From positions 930,001-994,000 of the forward strand of contig NZ_JAFLRG010000001.1 in the NCBI RefSeq assembly GCF_017315725.1: a DNA stretch of 64,000 bases. Reading direction: 5' to 3'. The translations under genes were made by a program, and so were the position numbers. Numbering within the stretch: the stretch's first letter is position 1; each line of letters begins with the position of its first letter. This DNA comes from Trinickia acidisoli. GTDB lineage: Bacteria > Pseudomonadota > Gammaproteobacteria > Burkholderiales > Burkholderiaceae. Shown one piece after another: positions 53,745 through 62,547 of the stretch. Below the pieces are notes generated by a model that did not search any database, was not told the origin of the DNA, and was given only the letters and a program-made list of their open reading frames with translations.

Positions 53745-54977
53745 ATGCGGCTGGCGGCAGCGTCGATGCGCGCGGGCCTTGCGCCGAGCGCCGCGACCTG
53801 GGTGCTCGCACAGCAGGTTGCCGTGCGCGGTCTCGTCGCGATCAAGTTTCTCGCGATCGGCCGCCTGCTCGGGCCGGCGGCGATCGGCAGCGTGAGCGTC
53901 GCGCTGCTGGCCGTCGCGATCGCCGAATCGCTGTCCGATACGGGCCTCGCGCAAGCGGTCGTTCAAGGCAAGGACACGCCCACGCGCGACGAGCTCGGCG
54001 CCGTGTTCACGACGCTCGTCGTGCGCGGCGTTTGCGTGGCGCTCTTGCTCGTCGCGCTGGCGCCGTTCATGGCGAGCCAGTTTCATTTGGGGCGATCGCT
54101 GCTGCTGCAAATGGCCGCGGCACTGCCGCTCGTGCGCGGCCTCGCTTCGCCCGGTTATTACGTCGTGCAGCGCGAGCGCTGCTTCTCGCGCATCGCGGCG
54201 ATCGAGATCGGCGCGGCGTTCGCCGATTGCTGTACCGGTCTTGCTTTTGCGCTATCGGGGGTGGGTGCCGCCTCGGTGCTGATCGGCATGCTGCTCGGCG
54301 AAGTGCTCAAGAGCACACTGACGTGGGCCGTCTTGACGCCGCGCCCGCCGCTCGTGCCGCGCTGGTCGGGCATTGGCCATTACATCGGTTTTTCGCGCTG
54401 GATTTGGGCGGGTAGCGTCGTCAATCTGATCCTCAATCAGTTCGACAAGGTCGTCGTCGGCAAGATGCTCGGGCCGGCGCAACTCGGGGCCTATCAAATG
54501 TCGTCGCGCCTCGCGCAAATGCTGCTTGCCGATGCAGCGATCGCGCTGTCGCAGTATCTGTTTCCCACGTTTGCCGCGCATCACCGCGACGACGCGAAGC
54601 GGGCCGCGCGGCTGTTCAAACGCTATCTCGCGCTGGGCGCGTGCGCTGTCGCGTTCGTTGTCGTGATCCTACGTGCGCTGGCCGGGCCGCTGTTCGCGCT
54701 CGTGCTGGGTCCGCGCTGGATGCCGGCCGTGCCGCTCTTTCGCATCTTCGTCGTCAACATGGCGCTTGGCGCGCTCATTGCCGTGCTCGTTGCCTATTTG
54801 CGCGCTCGGGGCGATGCGCGCACGGCCGCGCAGGCGTCGGCGATGCAGGTCGTGGTGCTGTTTGCGATCGTGCCCGTCGCGATGCGCGAGTGGGGCGTGA
54901 CGGGCATCGCTTGGGGCATGACCGCCGGCCTTGCGACGGCGGGGCTTTGGATGTTCTACCGGGCGCTGCGTAGCTAA
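53745..54977 (+). CDS. wzx: Lipopolysaccharide/EPS flippase (Wzx, PST/MOP family)
   Basis: A 410-residue protein with about twelve membrane segments that would flip lipid-linked repeat units to the periplasm. Recognisable parts are ATWVLAQQVAVRGLVAIKFL, AIGRLLGPAAIGSVSVALLA, SLSDTGLAQAVVQGKD, FSRWIWAGSVVNLILNQFDK and VVVGKMLGPAQLGAYQMSSR, which are characteristic of WzxC-like flippases. Start is uncertain: ATG 53745, GTG 53712 or ATG 53640. It completes the Wzx/Wzy set with wzy at 48955. Confidence 0.9.
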   Translation: MRLAAASMRAGLAPSAATWVLAQQVAVRGLVAIKFLAIGRLLGPAAIGSVSVALLAVAIAESLSDTGLAQAVVQGKDTPTRDELGAVFTTLVVRGVCVALLLVALAPFMASQFHLGRSLLLQMAAALPLVRGLASPGYYVVQRERCFSRIAAIEIGAAFADCCTGLAFALSGVGAASVLIGMLLGEVLKSTLTWAVLTPRPPLVPRWSGIGHYIGFSRWIWAGSVVNLILNQFDKVVVGKMLGPAQLGAYQMSSRLAQMLLADAAIALSQYLFPTFAAHHRDDAKRAARLFKRYLALGACAVAFVVVILRALAGPLFALVLGPRWMPAVPLFRIFVVNMALGALIAVLVAYLRARGDARTAAQASAMQVVVLFAIVPVAMREWGVTGIAWGMTAGLATAGLWMFYRALRS

Positions 54978-55120
54978 GGGCGATCGCATTGCCCGTGCTC
55001 CCGCCGACGCGTGGGCGCGGATGCTCGCCCACGCAAAAAACGTCTGCGCTGCGCTTCACGATCGTCGGCTTTTCCACGTTGGTAGACCTTTCTTTCGATC
55101 TTCACGCTCATCGATCAAAG

Positions 55121-55165
55121 AATGATGAGACTGACGGATCAGTCGGTTTGAATGTTCTCATCATT
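55121..55165. repeat. Nested inverted repeat downstream of wzx
   Basis: Outer 10-bp arms AATGATGAGA (55121-55130) and TCTCATCATT (55156-55165) are perfectly complementary. Overlapping the left arm, GACTGA (55129-55134) and TCAGTC (55139-55144) form an alternative hairpin with a CGGA loop. Two mutually exclusive folds suggest a switch or a terminator region. Confidence 0.6.
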
Positions 55166-55218
55166 GTAGATAGGTGTATGAGACGTGAATTTATTTTATC
55201 TTTTTTTGATGAATTTTA

Positions 55219-55238
55219 AACGGCGAAATGTCGCCGTT
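55219..55238. repeat. Perfect 8-bp hairpin
   Basis: AACGGCGA (55219-55226) and TCGCCGTT (55231-55238) enclose the tetraloop AATG. On the plus strand it is preceded by a T-run at 55201-55207 rather than followed by one, so simple intrinsic termination is unlikely in either direction. Confidence 0.55.
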
Positions 55239-55565
55239 GGGATACTCATTTGGCGTGTGGAGGTGCATGCGTGATGATTAGATTGTAGGTGTTTTGATTC
55301 ACGTATTTGGACTGACCCGTATTGAACTTTGCATGCTCAATCTAAGCATTTGAAGCGGTGCGTTGCACGACTTTCGATTCGATGTGCGATGAGGGAGAAG
55401 TTGTTTAGCGGGTCTGAATCAAAGGATCGGTTGAAGTAGATGTCGAGTGGCAATTTTTAAAGGTGTCAATGGGTAGATGTGGAAAATGATTGGAATGAAT
55501 CGCCCGGAACATGCGTTTCAGGCGGTGGTGCTCGAGATGCTTTATTTATAAAGGCGATAATAAAT

Positions 55566-57317
55566 ATGAAGAAAATTCGGTTATCGAGAAGCGGCGCGGA
55601 ATCGGTTTCGCCGATCTCCGCCAAATGGGCCCCGTTCGCGGCGGCGGCCGTCGCGGCAATCTTGCTCGCCGGGTGCGGCGGCGGCGATTCCTCGACGGGA
55701 AACGCCGCCGGCGCGGCCGCCAATTCGGCTTCGCCGACGGCCGCAACGCCGCCCGTCGATCAGGCGCTGACGGACACCGACATCTACGGCACCGGCCCCA
55801 ACGATTCGGTGGCCGATGCGACCGAGGGCGTTGCGCTCTCGCATCACACGGTGACGATCGGCGGAAAGACGATCGCGTACACGGCGCGCGCCGGCCATTT
55901 GACGACGATCGACGCGTCGACGTCGCAGCCGAACGCGAAGATGTTCTACGTCGCCTACACGGCCGACAATCCCGATCCAAGCAAGCCGCGCCCCGTCACG
56001 TTCTTCTACAACGGCGGCCCGGGCTCGTCGTCGGTCTATCTGCTGCTCGGCTCGTTCGGGCCCAAGCGCATCCAGTCTTCATTTCCGAACTTCACGCCGC
56101 CGGCGCCCTATCGACTGCTCGACAACCCCGACAGCTTGCTCGACCACTCGGACCTCGTCTTCATCAATCCGGTCGGCACCGGCTATTCGGCAGCCATCGC
56201 GCCGTACAAGAACAAGGACTTCTGGGGCGTCGACCAAGACGCACGCTCGATCGACCGCTTCATCCAGCGCTATCTGACGCTCTATAACCGCTGGAATTCG
56301 CCGAAGTTTCTGTTCGGCGAGTCGTATGGCACGGCGCGCAGCGCGGTCCTCTCATGGGTGCTCCATGAGGACGGCATCGAGTTGAACGGGATCACGCTGC
56401 AGTCGTCGATTCTCGACTACGCGAATTCGATGAGCGCGATCGGGCTGTTCCCGACGCTGGCCGCCGATGCCTACCACTACCAGAAGGACAGCGTCGCACA
56501 GCGGTCGATCGACCTGCCGACCTACATGCAGCACGTCATGAACTACGCGAGGAACACGCTGATGCCGCTCGTGCAAGCGCCGAATCCGGCCGACAACGGG
56601 CTCGTCAATACGCGCTTGAACATGACCTTGCCGATCGCGCAGCAGATGCAGCAGTACCTCGGCATCGATCCAATGACGCTGATTCAGCAGGACGGCAATC
56701 CGGCCGGATTCGGCAACTTCTTCGGCACGCTCGTCCCGGGCACGGCCATCGGCCAGTACGACGGGCGCGCGACGTCGATCAATACGGGCATCGGCCCGTT
56801 CATCCTGCCCGACGCGGGCAGCAACGATCCGTCGATCACGAACGTCGCGGGCATTTACACGGTCGAGTGGAACGACTATCTGCACAACAGCCTGAAGTAC
56901 ACATCCACGTCGTCGTTCGTGGATTTGAACGATCAGGTGTTCAATAACTGGGACTTCAGCCACGTCGATCCGACGGGCGCGGCCAAGGGCGGCGGCAACG
57001 CGCTCTATACGGCCGGCGATCTGGCTGCGACGATGACGCTGAACCCGGATTTGAAGGTGTTCTCGGCCAACGGCTACTTCGATGCGGTCACACCGTTCTT
57101 CCAGACGGCGCTCACGCTCGCGAGCATGCCGATCGATCCGTCGCTACAGTCGAACATCGTCACGCGCCGTTATCCGTCGGGCCACATGATCTACCTCGAC
57201 GATGCGTCGCGCACGGCGATGAAGGGCGACCTCGCGAGCTTCTACGACAGCGTGATGACCAACCGTCCGGCACTGATGCGCGTGCTGAATCGGCAGCATC
57301 CGCCCGGCGTTCGGTAA
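55566..57317 (+). CDS. S10-family serine carboxypeptidase-like lipoprotein
   Basis: A 583-residue protein with a signal peptide ending in a lipobox (AILLAGC) followed by a Gly/Ser/Ala-rich linker. The alpha/beta-hydrolase fold of peptidase family S10 is clear: TFFYNGGPGSSSVYLLLGSF (oxyanion region), FGESYGTARSAVL with Ser253, NGYFDAVTPFFQ with Asp506 and YPSGHMIYLDD with His540. S10 enzymes release C-terminal residues at acidic pH; the target is unknown. ATG 55566 is chosen because it directly precedes the signal peptide. The gene is preceded by a long AT-rich region and is outside the EPS biosynthetic set by function. Confidence 0.9.
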   Translation: MKKIRLSRSGAESVSPISAKWAPFAAAAVAAILLAGCGGGDSSTGNAAGAAANSASPTAATPPVDQALTDTDIYGTGPNDSVADATEGVALSHHTVTIGGKTIAYTARAGHLTTIDASTSQPNAKMFYVAYTADNPDPSKPRPVTFFYNGGPGSSSVYLLLGSFGPKRIQSSFPNFTPPAPYRLLDNPDSLLDHSDLVFINPVGTGYSAAIAPYKNKDFWGVDQDARSIDRFIQRYLTLYNRWNSPKFLFGESYGTARSAVLSWVLHEDGIELNGITLQSSILDYANSMSAIGLFPTLAADAYHYQKDSVAQRSIDLPTYMQHVMNYARNTLMPLVQAPNPADNGLVNTRLNMTLPIAQQMQQYLGIDPMTLIQQDGNPAGFGNFFGTLVPGTAIGQYDGRATSINTGIGPFILPDAGSNDPSITNVAGIYTVEWNDYLHNSLKYTSTSSFVDLNDQVFNNWDFSHVDPTGAAKGGGNALYTAGDLAATMTLNPDLKVFSANGYFDAVTPFFQTALTLASMPIDPSLQSNIVTRRYPSGHMIYLDDASRTAMKGDLASFYDSVMTNRPALMRVLNRQHPPGVR

Positions 57318-57324
57318 CGGGCTC

Positions 57325-57388
57325 TGAGTCAGCGGCCTTGAGTCAGCGGTCTTGAGTCGGCGGCCCTGAGTCACCGTCCTTAGGTCAT
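57325..57388. repeat. 14-bp tandem repeat after the S10 peptidase gene
   Basis: TGAGTCAGCGGYCT-like units start at 57325, 57339, 57353 and 57367, with a fifth, degraded copy (TAGGTCATGG) at 57381. The array begins 7 bases after the peptidase stop and lies between two convergent genes. Confidence 0.8.
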
Positions 57389-57448
57389 GGGCAAGCGTGT
57401 CGTGTCGAGGACGGCTGCCGTTCGGGAGCCGGGGCCGTCCTTCGATCG

Positions 57449-58237
57449 CTACACCCAGACGAGCCGCGCGCCGACGAGCACGAGGACGACAGCGAGCAGA
57501 TTGCGCAGCAGCGCTTCGGGCGCGCGGGCGGAAAAATGGCTGCCGAGCGCGATGCCCGGCACCGAGCCGATCAGGAGCGAAACCAGCATGACGATGTCGA
57601 CGGAGCCGAGCAGCCAATGGCCCATGCCCGCGACGAGCGTGAGCGGCACGGCATGGGCGATGTCCGAGCCGACGATGCGCGAGGTGGCGAGGGCCGGATA
57701 AAGCAGCAGCAGAACGGTCACGCCGATCGCGCCGGCGCCGACCGACGTCAGCGACACGAGTGCGCCGAGGACGGCGCCCGTTAGCGCCGTGAGCAGCGCC
57801 GTGCGCGCGGGGCTCGTGCTCGTCGGCTTACGCGCCGCGAGTTTTGCGAGCCGCGGGCGGAAGATGAGCGCGATCGAAGTGATCAAGAGGGCCGCGCCAA
57901 GCACGTGCTGAATCAGCGACGTGGCCGCATGCGACTGTGCGCCGTAGCGATGGAGCAGCAATAGCGTCACCGCGGCGGCCGGCACGCTGCCGCTGGCGAG
58001 CAACCCCGTGACGCGCCAGTCGATCGACCCCTTGAGCCCGTGCACGAGCGTGCCCGTGGCCTTCGTGACGGCGGCGTAGAGCAGGTCGGTGCCGACGGCC
58101 GTGGCAGGATGCACGCCGAAGATCAGCACGAGCAGCGGAGTCATCAACGATCCGCCTCCTACGCCCGTGAGCCCGACTAGAATGCCGACGCCGAGGCCGG
58201 AAGCGGAGTAGATCAAGTTGATGTGAGGCATAAGCAT
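57449..58237 (-). CDS. TauE/SafE-family sulfite/organosulfonate exporter
   Basis: A 262-residue permease with about eight membrane segments in two halves. LGVGILVGLTGVGGGSLMTP and LLVLIFGVHPATAVGTDLLY, together with the repeat-half counterpart LVSLTSVGAGAIGVTVLLLL, are the family's glycine-rich signatures. Members export sulfite or sulfonates or carry other anions. ATG at 58237 (or 58231) fits the first membrane segment; the longer reading to 58567 is rejected. Two direct repeats lie upstream of it. No sulfur genes are adjacent. Confidence 0.9.
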   Translation of the reverse strand: MLMPHINLIYSASGLGVGILVGLTGVGGGSLMTPLLVLIFGVHPATAVGTDLLYAAVTKATGTLVHGLKGSIDWRVTGLLASGSVPAAAVTLLLLHRYGAQSHAATSLIQHVLGAALLITSIALIFRPRLAKLAARKPTSTSPARTALLTALTGAVLGALVSLTSVGAGAIGVTVLLLLYPALATSRIVGSDIAHAVPLTLVAGMGHWLLGSVDIVMLVSLLIGSVPGIALGSHFSARAPEALLRNLLAVVLVLVGARLVWV

Positions 58238-58559
58238 CGTGCGATTCTGAATCGGCGGCGCGGCCGCGGGAATATGAGTGCCCGATTCTAAGCTGGGGCC
58301 GTAAGATTCGTTAGAATGATCGGCCATATCGTTAGAACAAACCGCGATAACACGGTGACAACTGGAGCGATTTTTCGCTAAAGCGGGTTTATCGGTCGCG
58401 CTGGGCGCAAATCGCCGGCGCGCGGCGCACTCGGCGAAGGCGCCCGGGCTCGCCGCGGCGCCGCGGCCGAAGACGACTAGAAGATGGCGAACGCAGGCAG
58501 GGGTGGGTGCGCTAGGGTTCGGGTGATGCCGGTTAGTGCCGGTGGAGGCCGGTTGCCTC
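58238..58559. promoter_or_regulatory. Divergent TauE / glycosyltransferase region with direct repeat
   Basis: 322 bases without a gene. TCGTTAGAA occurs at 58308-58316 and 58329-58337, spaced 21 bp, close to two helical turns, in a more AT-rich part about 70-100 bases upstream of the TauE start. It is a plausible operator for the permease gene. Confidence 0.4.
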
Positions 58560-59765
58560 ATGCGCATCCTTCAGCTAGTCCTCGCGCCGCGGCTCTCGGG
58601 TGCGGAGATGCTCGTCAAGGGCATCGCGATCGATCATCGGCGGCGCGGCCATACGGTCTGCATCGCGTCGCTCCTGCCGGCCGAGGGCGACTTCGCCGAT
58701 GCCGCGCGGGAATTGGCCGCGCATCAGGTGGAGTGTGCTTTTCCCGCGAGGCGGCACGAGCACTTCGCGCGGCTCGTTTTTCTCTATCGCACGATCCGGC
58801 GCTTCGCGCCCGACATCGTCTTCGCCCATACCACCATTCCGGCGCTCTATGCGCGCGCATTGCCGCTGTCTGCGCCGATCGTCTTCGTCATGCATTCGGG
58901 AACGAACGATTTCACCGAGCATCGATGGCTCGGGCGGGCCGAGCGGCTGCTGTCGCGGCGAGCGAGGGCCGTCGTCGGCGTGTCGCAGCGCAACGTCGAT
59001 CAGTATGCGGCGGTGATCGGTCGGCATCCCGCGCTGTTCGTGGTGCCCAACGGCGTCGACGTCGATCGGTTCAGTCATGCGACCGGCGTCGCGGGCATGG
59101 CCGACGCCGCGAACGCCGCGTCGGCGCTTTGCGGTTCCAACGAGGGCCGGGGCGTGCGGGTAGGTAATGGCAATGTGGGCAATGCGGGCAATGCCGCCGA
59201 TGCGAGCGATGCGGTTGACGATGCCGACGGCCATACCGACACGCGACCCGCGCGGTGCATCGTTCAAATCGGACGCTATATGCCCGAGAAGGGGCAACTC
59301 GACACCGTGCACGCCTTTCGCAAGGTTCTGGCGCGCGAACCGGGCACGCGGCTGCATTTATGCGGTGTCGTCGAGGACCGTGCCTATCATGCGCGCATCG
59401 TCTCGCTCGTCGACACGCTCGGGCTCGCATCGAGCATCCGAATCGACGGGCCGCGTATGGACGTGCCCGATCTGCTTGCCCAAGCCGACGTCTTCGCGAT
59501 GCCGTCGCGTTTCGAAGCGAACAGCGTCGGCTTTCTCGAGGCGCTCGCATCGGGCATTCCGATCGTCGCTAATACGATTCCCGCATTCAGCTTCGCGCGC
59601 AGCTACGCGGGTGTGCGCCTCGTCGACACGGCGGACGTCGAGACCTTCGGCTGCGCGCTGGCCGACGCGCTCGCCCAGCCGCGTTCGCCGCGTCGCCTCG
59701 ACGGTTTGAGGCTCGAGGACACCGCGCGCCGATATCTCGAGATCGCGCGGCGCGTGCTCGGCTAG
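58560..59765 (+). CDS. Glycosyltransferase family 4 with low-complexity insertion
   Basis: A 401-residue GT-B enzyme. RILQLVLAPRLSGAEMLVKG, IVFAHTTIPALYARALPLSA, VVGVSQRNVDQYAAVIGRHP, CIVQIGRYMPEKGQLDTVHA, LHLCGVVEDRAYHARI and MPSRFEANSVGFLEALASGI place it in family 4. Residues about 173-228, between the two Rossmann domains, are a Gly/Asn/Ala/Asp-rich insertion encoded by 9-bp GGCAATGNG-like repeats (59167-59215). The ATG 58560 is the first codon of the fold. It may be the last member of the EPS locus, though the permease and peptidase genes separate it from wzx. Confidence 0.88.
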   Translation: MRILQLVLAPRLSGAEMLVKGIAIDHRRRGHTVCIASLLPAEGDFADAARELAAHQVECAFPARRHEHFARLVFLYRTIRRFAPDIVFAHTTIPALYARALPLSAPIVFVMHSGTNDFTEHRWLGRAERLLSRRARAVVGVSQRNVDQYAAVIGRHPALFVVPNGVDVDRFSHATGVAGMADAANAASALCGSNEGRGVRVGNGNVGNAGNAADASDAVDDADGHTDTRPARCIVQIGRYMPEKGQLDTVHAFRKVLAREPGTRLHLCGVVEDRAYHARIVSLVDTLGLASSIRIDGPRMDVPDLLAQADVFAMPSRFEANSVGFLEALASGIPIVANTIPAFSFARSYAGVRLVDTADVETFGCALADALAQPRSPRRLDGLRLEDTARRYLEIARRVLG

Positions 59766-59802
59766 GTCTACTTCTACGTCGCCTTGGCCGGGCGGCCCAG
59801 CC

Positions 59803-61278
59803 TCATAGCGTGCGGGCCTGCGAGTGTTCCGCGGCGCGAGGCTGCGTCACGGCACTGACGATGACGAGCACGACGACGTTCAGCACGAGCGCAACGAGGC
59901 CGATGTTGATGTCCTTGAGCTTGTCGGGCAAGAATGGGAACCATTGCCCGATGCTCGCATGCGTGAGTGTCGTGTAGGCGACCACCGCCACGCCCGCCGC
60001 GATGCCGGCGAACGCACCTTGCTTGGTCACCCAATTGCGCGCGGCCAAGCTCGTGACGACGGCCGGGAACAACTGCGTCACGAAGCTGTAGCCCATCAGC
60101 AGCAGCGCCACGATCGTTTCGCCGCCGCGCAGCGTGAAGTAGACGGCGATGAGCGCAATCACGGGCACGAGTACGCGGGCGAGCTTGGCGACGGTGGCGT
60201 CCTTCGCTTGCCGGTCGACCGCGCCGCGGTAGACGTCGTTGGCGAGCAGCGTCGCGGCCGCGTTCAGGATCATCGAGCCCGGCACGAGGGCGGTCAGCAC
60301 GCCGGCTGCGCCGATCACGCCGATGAACCACGGATCGAACGTTTGCAGCGACAAGTGGAACAGCGACAAGTCGATGTCGCTGCCCTTCAGGCCCGGCACC
60401 TTCAGCGCCGCCGCGAACCCGACGAAGAAGACGAACAGCAAGATGAGCTGATAGAGCGGCAGCACGGCCGCATTGCGCCGGAAGATGCGCTCGTCGCGCG
60501 CGGTGAAGATCGAGCCGAACGTATGCGGCCACATGAAGAAGCCGAGCGAGGTGAGCAGCACGGTCGATTGGAACCAAGCGACGCTCGAGCCTTTTGCGGG
60601 GAACGTCAAGAAGCCCGGTTTGGCTGTATCGATCGCATGGAACATCGGGGCGAAGCCGCCGTACAAATGGATCGGCAAGTACACGCCGAGGAAGATGACG
60701 ACCGCGAGAATCATCGTGTCTTTCAGGACCGAATTCCACGCCGAGCCGCGCACGCCCGAGATCGTCACATAGGCCGTGACGACGATCGCGCCGATCCAGA
60801 TCGCGGCGGTGGGCGAGATCACGCCGTACGAGGCCGTTGCCACGATGATGCCGAGCCCTTTGAACTGCAGCACGAGGTACGGCACGAGCGCGACCACGTC
60901 GACGATCGCGACGAGCACGCCGAGCGAAGGGCTCGCGTACTTGCTTGCGAGAAAGTGCGGTTGCGAGACGAGGCGATGCGACTTGGCGTAGCGCCAGATC
61001 GGCGGCAGCAGCCAGTAGGAAAGGATGTAGGCGAGCGTGGCGTACGACAGGATGTAATAAGCCGCCGCACCCTTGCCGTAGGCGAAGCCGCTGCCGCCGA
61101 GGAACGTGAACGTCGTATAGATTTCGCCCGCCATCAGCAGGAAGACGAACGCCGTGCCGAAGCTGCGTCCGCCGACCGACCACTGCTCGAGGTTCATGTC
61201 GTGGCCGCGGCGGGCGCGCACGCCGAGCCAGAGCGCAATGAGCGTGACGGCGACAATGATGAGAAGCGCGCTGCTCAT
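59803..61278 (-). CDS. Sodium:solute symporter (SSS family, MctP-like)
   Basis: A 491-residue symporter with about thirteen membrane segments. EQWSVGGRSFGTAFVFLLMA and GEIYTTFTFLGGSGFAYGKG, FLASKYASPSLGVLVAIVD, SLGFFMWPHTFGSIFTARDE and GAAGVLTALVPGSMILNAAA are typical of the group that takes up monocarboxylates and similar anions. The start at 61278 overlaps the DUF3311 stop by ATGA. The pairing with a small DUF3311 protein is characteristic of this subgroup. Substrate is not deducible. Confidence 0.92.
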   Translation of the reverse strand: MSSALLIIVAVTLIALWLGVRARRGHDMNLEQWSVGGRSFGTAFVFLLMAGEIYTTFTFLGGSGFAYGKGAAAYYILSYATLAYILSYWLLPPIWRYAKSHRLVSQPHFLASKYASPSLGVLVAIVDVVALVPYLVLQFKGLGIIVATASYGVISPTAAIWIGAIVVTAYVTISGVRGSAWNSVLKDTMILAVVIFLGVYLPIHLYGGFAPMFHAIDTAKPGFLTFPAKGSSVAWFQSTVLLTSLGFFMWPHTFGSIFTARDERIFRRNAAVLPLYQLILLFVFFVGFAAALKVPGLKGSDIDLSLFHLSLQTFDPWFIGVIGAAGVLTALVPGSMILNAAATLLANDVYRGAVDRQAKDATVAKLARVLVPVIALIAVYFTLRGGETIVALLLMGYSFVTQLFPAVVTSLAARNWVTKQGAFAGIAAGVAVVAYTTLTHASIGQWFPFLPDKLKDINIGLVALVLNVVVLVIVSAVTQPRAAEHSQARTL

Positions 61279-61490
61279 GATCCGGCCTCCTCGCTGGGCT
61301 GCCCGCCGGCGCGGTTGGTCGGATCGAGCTTATAGACGAACGCCATGATCACGGCGCTCATGACGACCCAGAACACGATCCAGGCGAGCACGAGCGGCAT
61401 GCCGAGGATAAGCGGCTCGACGCGGTTGACGAATGGGACGCCGAGCAAGATGCCGATGAACGGCAGCACGGCGAGAAACCGAAGAACCAT
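61275..61490 (-). CDS. DUF3311 small membrane protein
   Basis: A 71-residue protein with two membrane segments (LRFLAVLPFIGILLGVPFVN and LVLAWIVFWVVMSAVIMAFV) and a short polar tail with LDPTNR. It is the usual partner of SSS monocarboxylate symporters and may be a subunit. AGAGGAG precedes the ATG at 61490, and its stop overlaps the symporter start, so the pair is translationally coupled. Confidence 0.88.
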   Translation of the reverse strand: MVLRFLAVLPFIGILLGVPFVNRVEPLILGMPLVLAWIVFWVVMSAVIMAFVYKLDPTNRAGGQPSEEAGS

Positions 61491-61965
61491 GAAAATCACT
61501 CCTCTCAAGGAAACGTCGGGCCGCCCCACGTTCCTCGGCCCCGCCGGGGCCTGACGCGCAGCGGCAGGTCTGGGGCGCTCGGTACGAAGGATGGCGCAGG
61601 AGGACAGCGGTCTTGCCATCCGACTCTATTCCGGTTCTGTTCAAGCCGTAAACAGTTTCAAAAAAATGTGCGATGAATATGACGGAAGTTACGATAGGCT
61701 GCGAGTCGCCGCTTCGGCCCTTTTCGCCCTTTTCGCCCATTTCGCCCTTTCGGCCAACTTCGGCTGCCTCGCGACGGGTTTTTGCGGCGGCGTCCGTTTA
61801 AGAGGTGAACCGGGATTGAAAGGGTTGATTTTGCGGATCGGACGATGGCGATGACGACGGGAGTTCAAAGGTGAAAAGCGAAGACGCTTCGATCGTGCGG
61901 CAGTGCCGCATCGGTTCGGTTTCGTCCGTCGCCGGCCGTTGCCCGCGTTCGGGGAGCGGCCGGCG
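61491..61965. other. Divergent DUF3311 / sigma factor region with short tandem repeat
   Basis: About 475 bases. The last 63 (from GTG 61903) may be coding if the sigma factor starts earlier. I see no other gene. A tandem array of 9-bp TTTTCGCCC-like units lies at 61712-61755. Promoters for the symporter pair and the sigma operon should be here; an autoregulatory ECF promoter is likely but I cannot pick it out. Confidence 0.45.
61712..61755. repeat. 9-bp tandem repeat (TTTTCGCCC)
   Basis: Five consecutive units: CTTCGGCCC, TTTTCGCCC, TTTTCGCCC, ATTTCGCCC and TTTCGGCC. Non-coding, between the symporter pair and the sigma factor. Confidence 0.7.
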
Positions 61966-62547
61966 TTGAGCGAAGTCGATCCCGACGCCGAGCTCGTGGC
62001 TCGGGTGGCGCGCGACGACGCGTCGGCGGTGCGCCAGCTCGTGGCACGCAAGCTGCCGCGTCTGCTGGCGCTGGCCGCGCGCATGCTCGGCGATCGCATG
62101 GAGGCGGAAGACGTGGCGCAAGAGGCATTCATGCGCGTGTGGAAGCAGGCGCCGCACTGGCGCGAGGGCGAGGCGCGCTTCGACACCTGGTTGCACCGGG
62201 TCGCGATGAACCTGTGCTACGACCGGTTGCGGCGGCGGCGCGAGACACCTGACGACACGCTCGAGGAGGCGCCCTTCGATGACGCCGGAGCGGCGCCGAG
62301 CGGGCCCGAGGTCGCGCTCGAGGCACGCCAGCACGGCGCGCGCGTACGTGCCGCGCTGGCGGCGTTGCCGCCGCGTCAGCGCGAAGCGCTCGTGCTGACC
62401 TACTTCCAAGAACTGTCGAACGCGGAAGCGGCCGGCCTCATGGGTTTGAGCGTCGAGGCGCTCGAGAGCCTGCTCGTGCGTGCTCGCCGCGGCATGCGCG
62501 CGCAGTTGGCCGAGGCCGAGGCCATTCCCGCATCACGGAAACGATGA
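61966..62547 (+). CDS. ECF RNA polymerase sigma factor
   Basis: A 193-residue sigma-70-family factor. Region 2 is LVARKLPRLLALAARMLGDR, EAEDVAQEAFMRVWKQAPHW and WLHRVAMNLCYDRLRRRRE; region 4 is ALAALPPRQREALVLTYFQE followed by LSNAEAAGLMGLSVEALESL. TTG at 61966 is preferred because GGGGAG (61951-61956) precedes it at the right distance; a GTG at 61903 adds 21 residues but has no ribosome binding site. The overlap ATGA with the next gene and the small membrane protein there suggest a sigma/anti-sigma pair. Confidence 0.9.
   Translation: MSEVDPDAELVARVARDDASAVRQLVARKLPRLLALAARMLGDRMEAEDVAQEAFMRVWKQAPHWREGEARFDTWLHRVAMNLCYDRLRRRRETPDDTLEEAPFDDAGAAPSGPEVALEARQHGARVRAALAALPPRQREALVLTYFQELSNAEAAGLMGLSVEALESLLVRARRGMRAQLAEAEAIPASRKR

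Larger units (their letters stand above)
54978..55565. other. 588-bp AT-rich intergenic region rich in inverted repeats
   Basis: No gene is supported; a 76-codon frame at 54989-55219 has no ribosome binding site or family features. The region is much more AT-rich than its surroundings from about 55080 on. It holds a nested inverted repeat at 55121-55165 and a hairpin at 55219-55238, and ends at the S10 peptidase start. It could host a small RNA or be acquired DNA. Confidence 0.5.
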
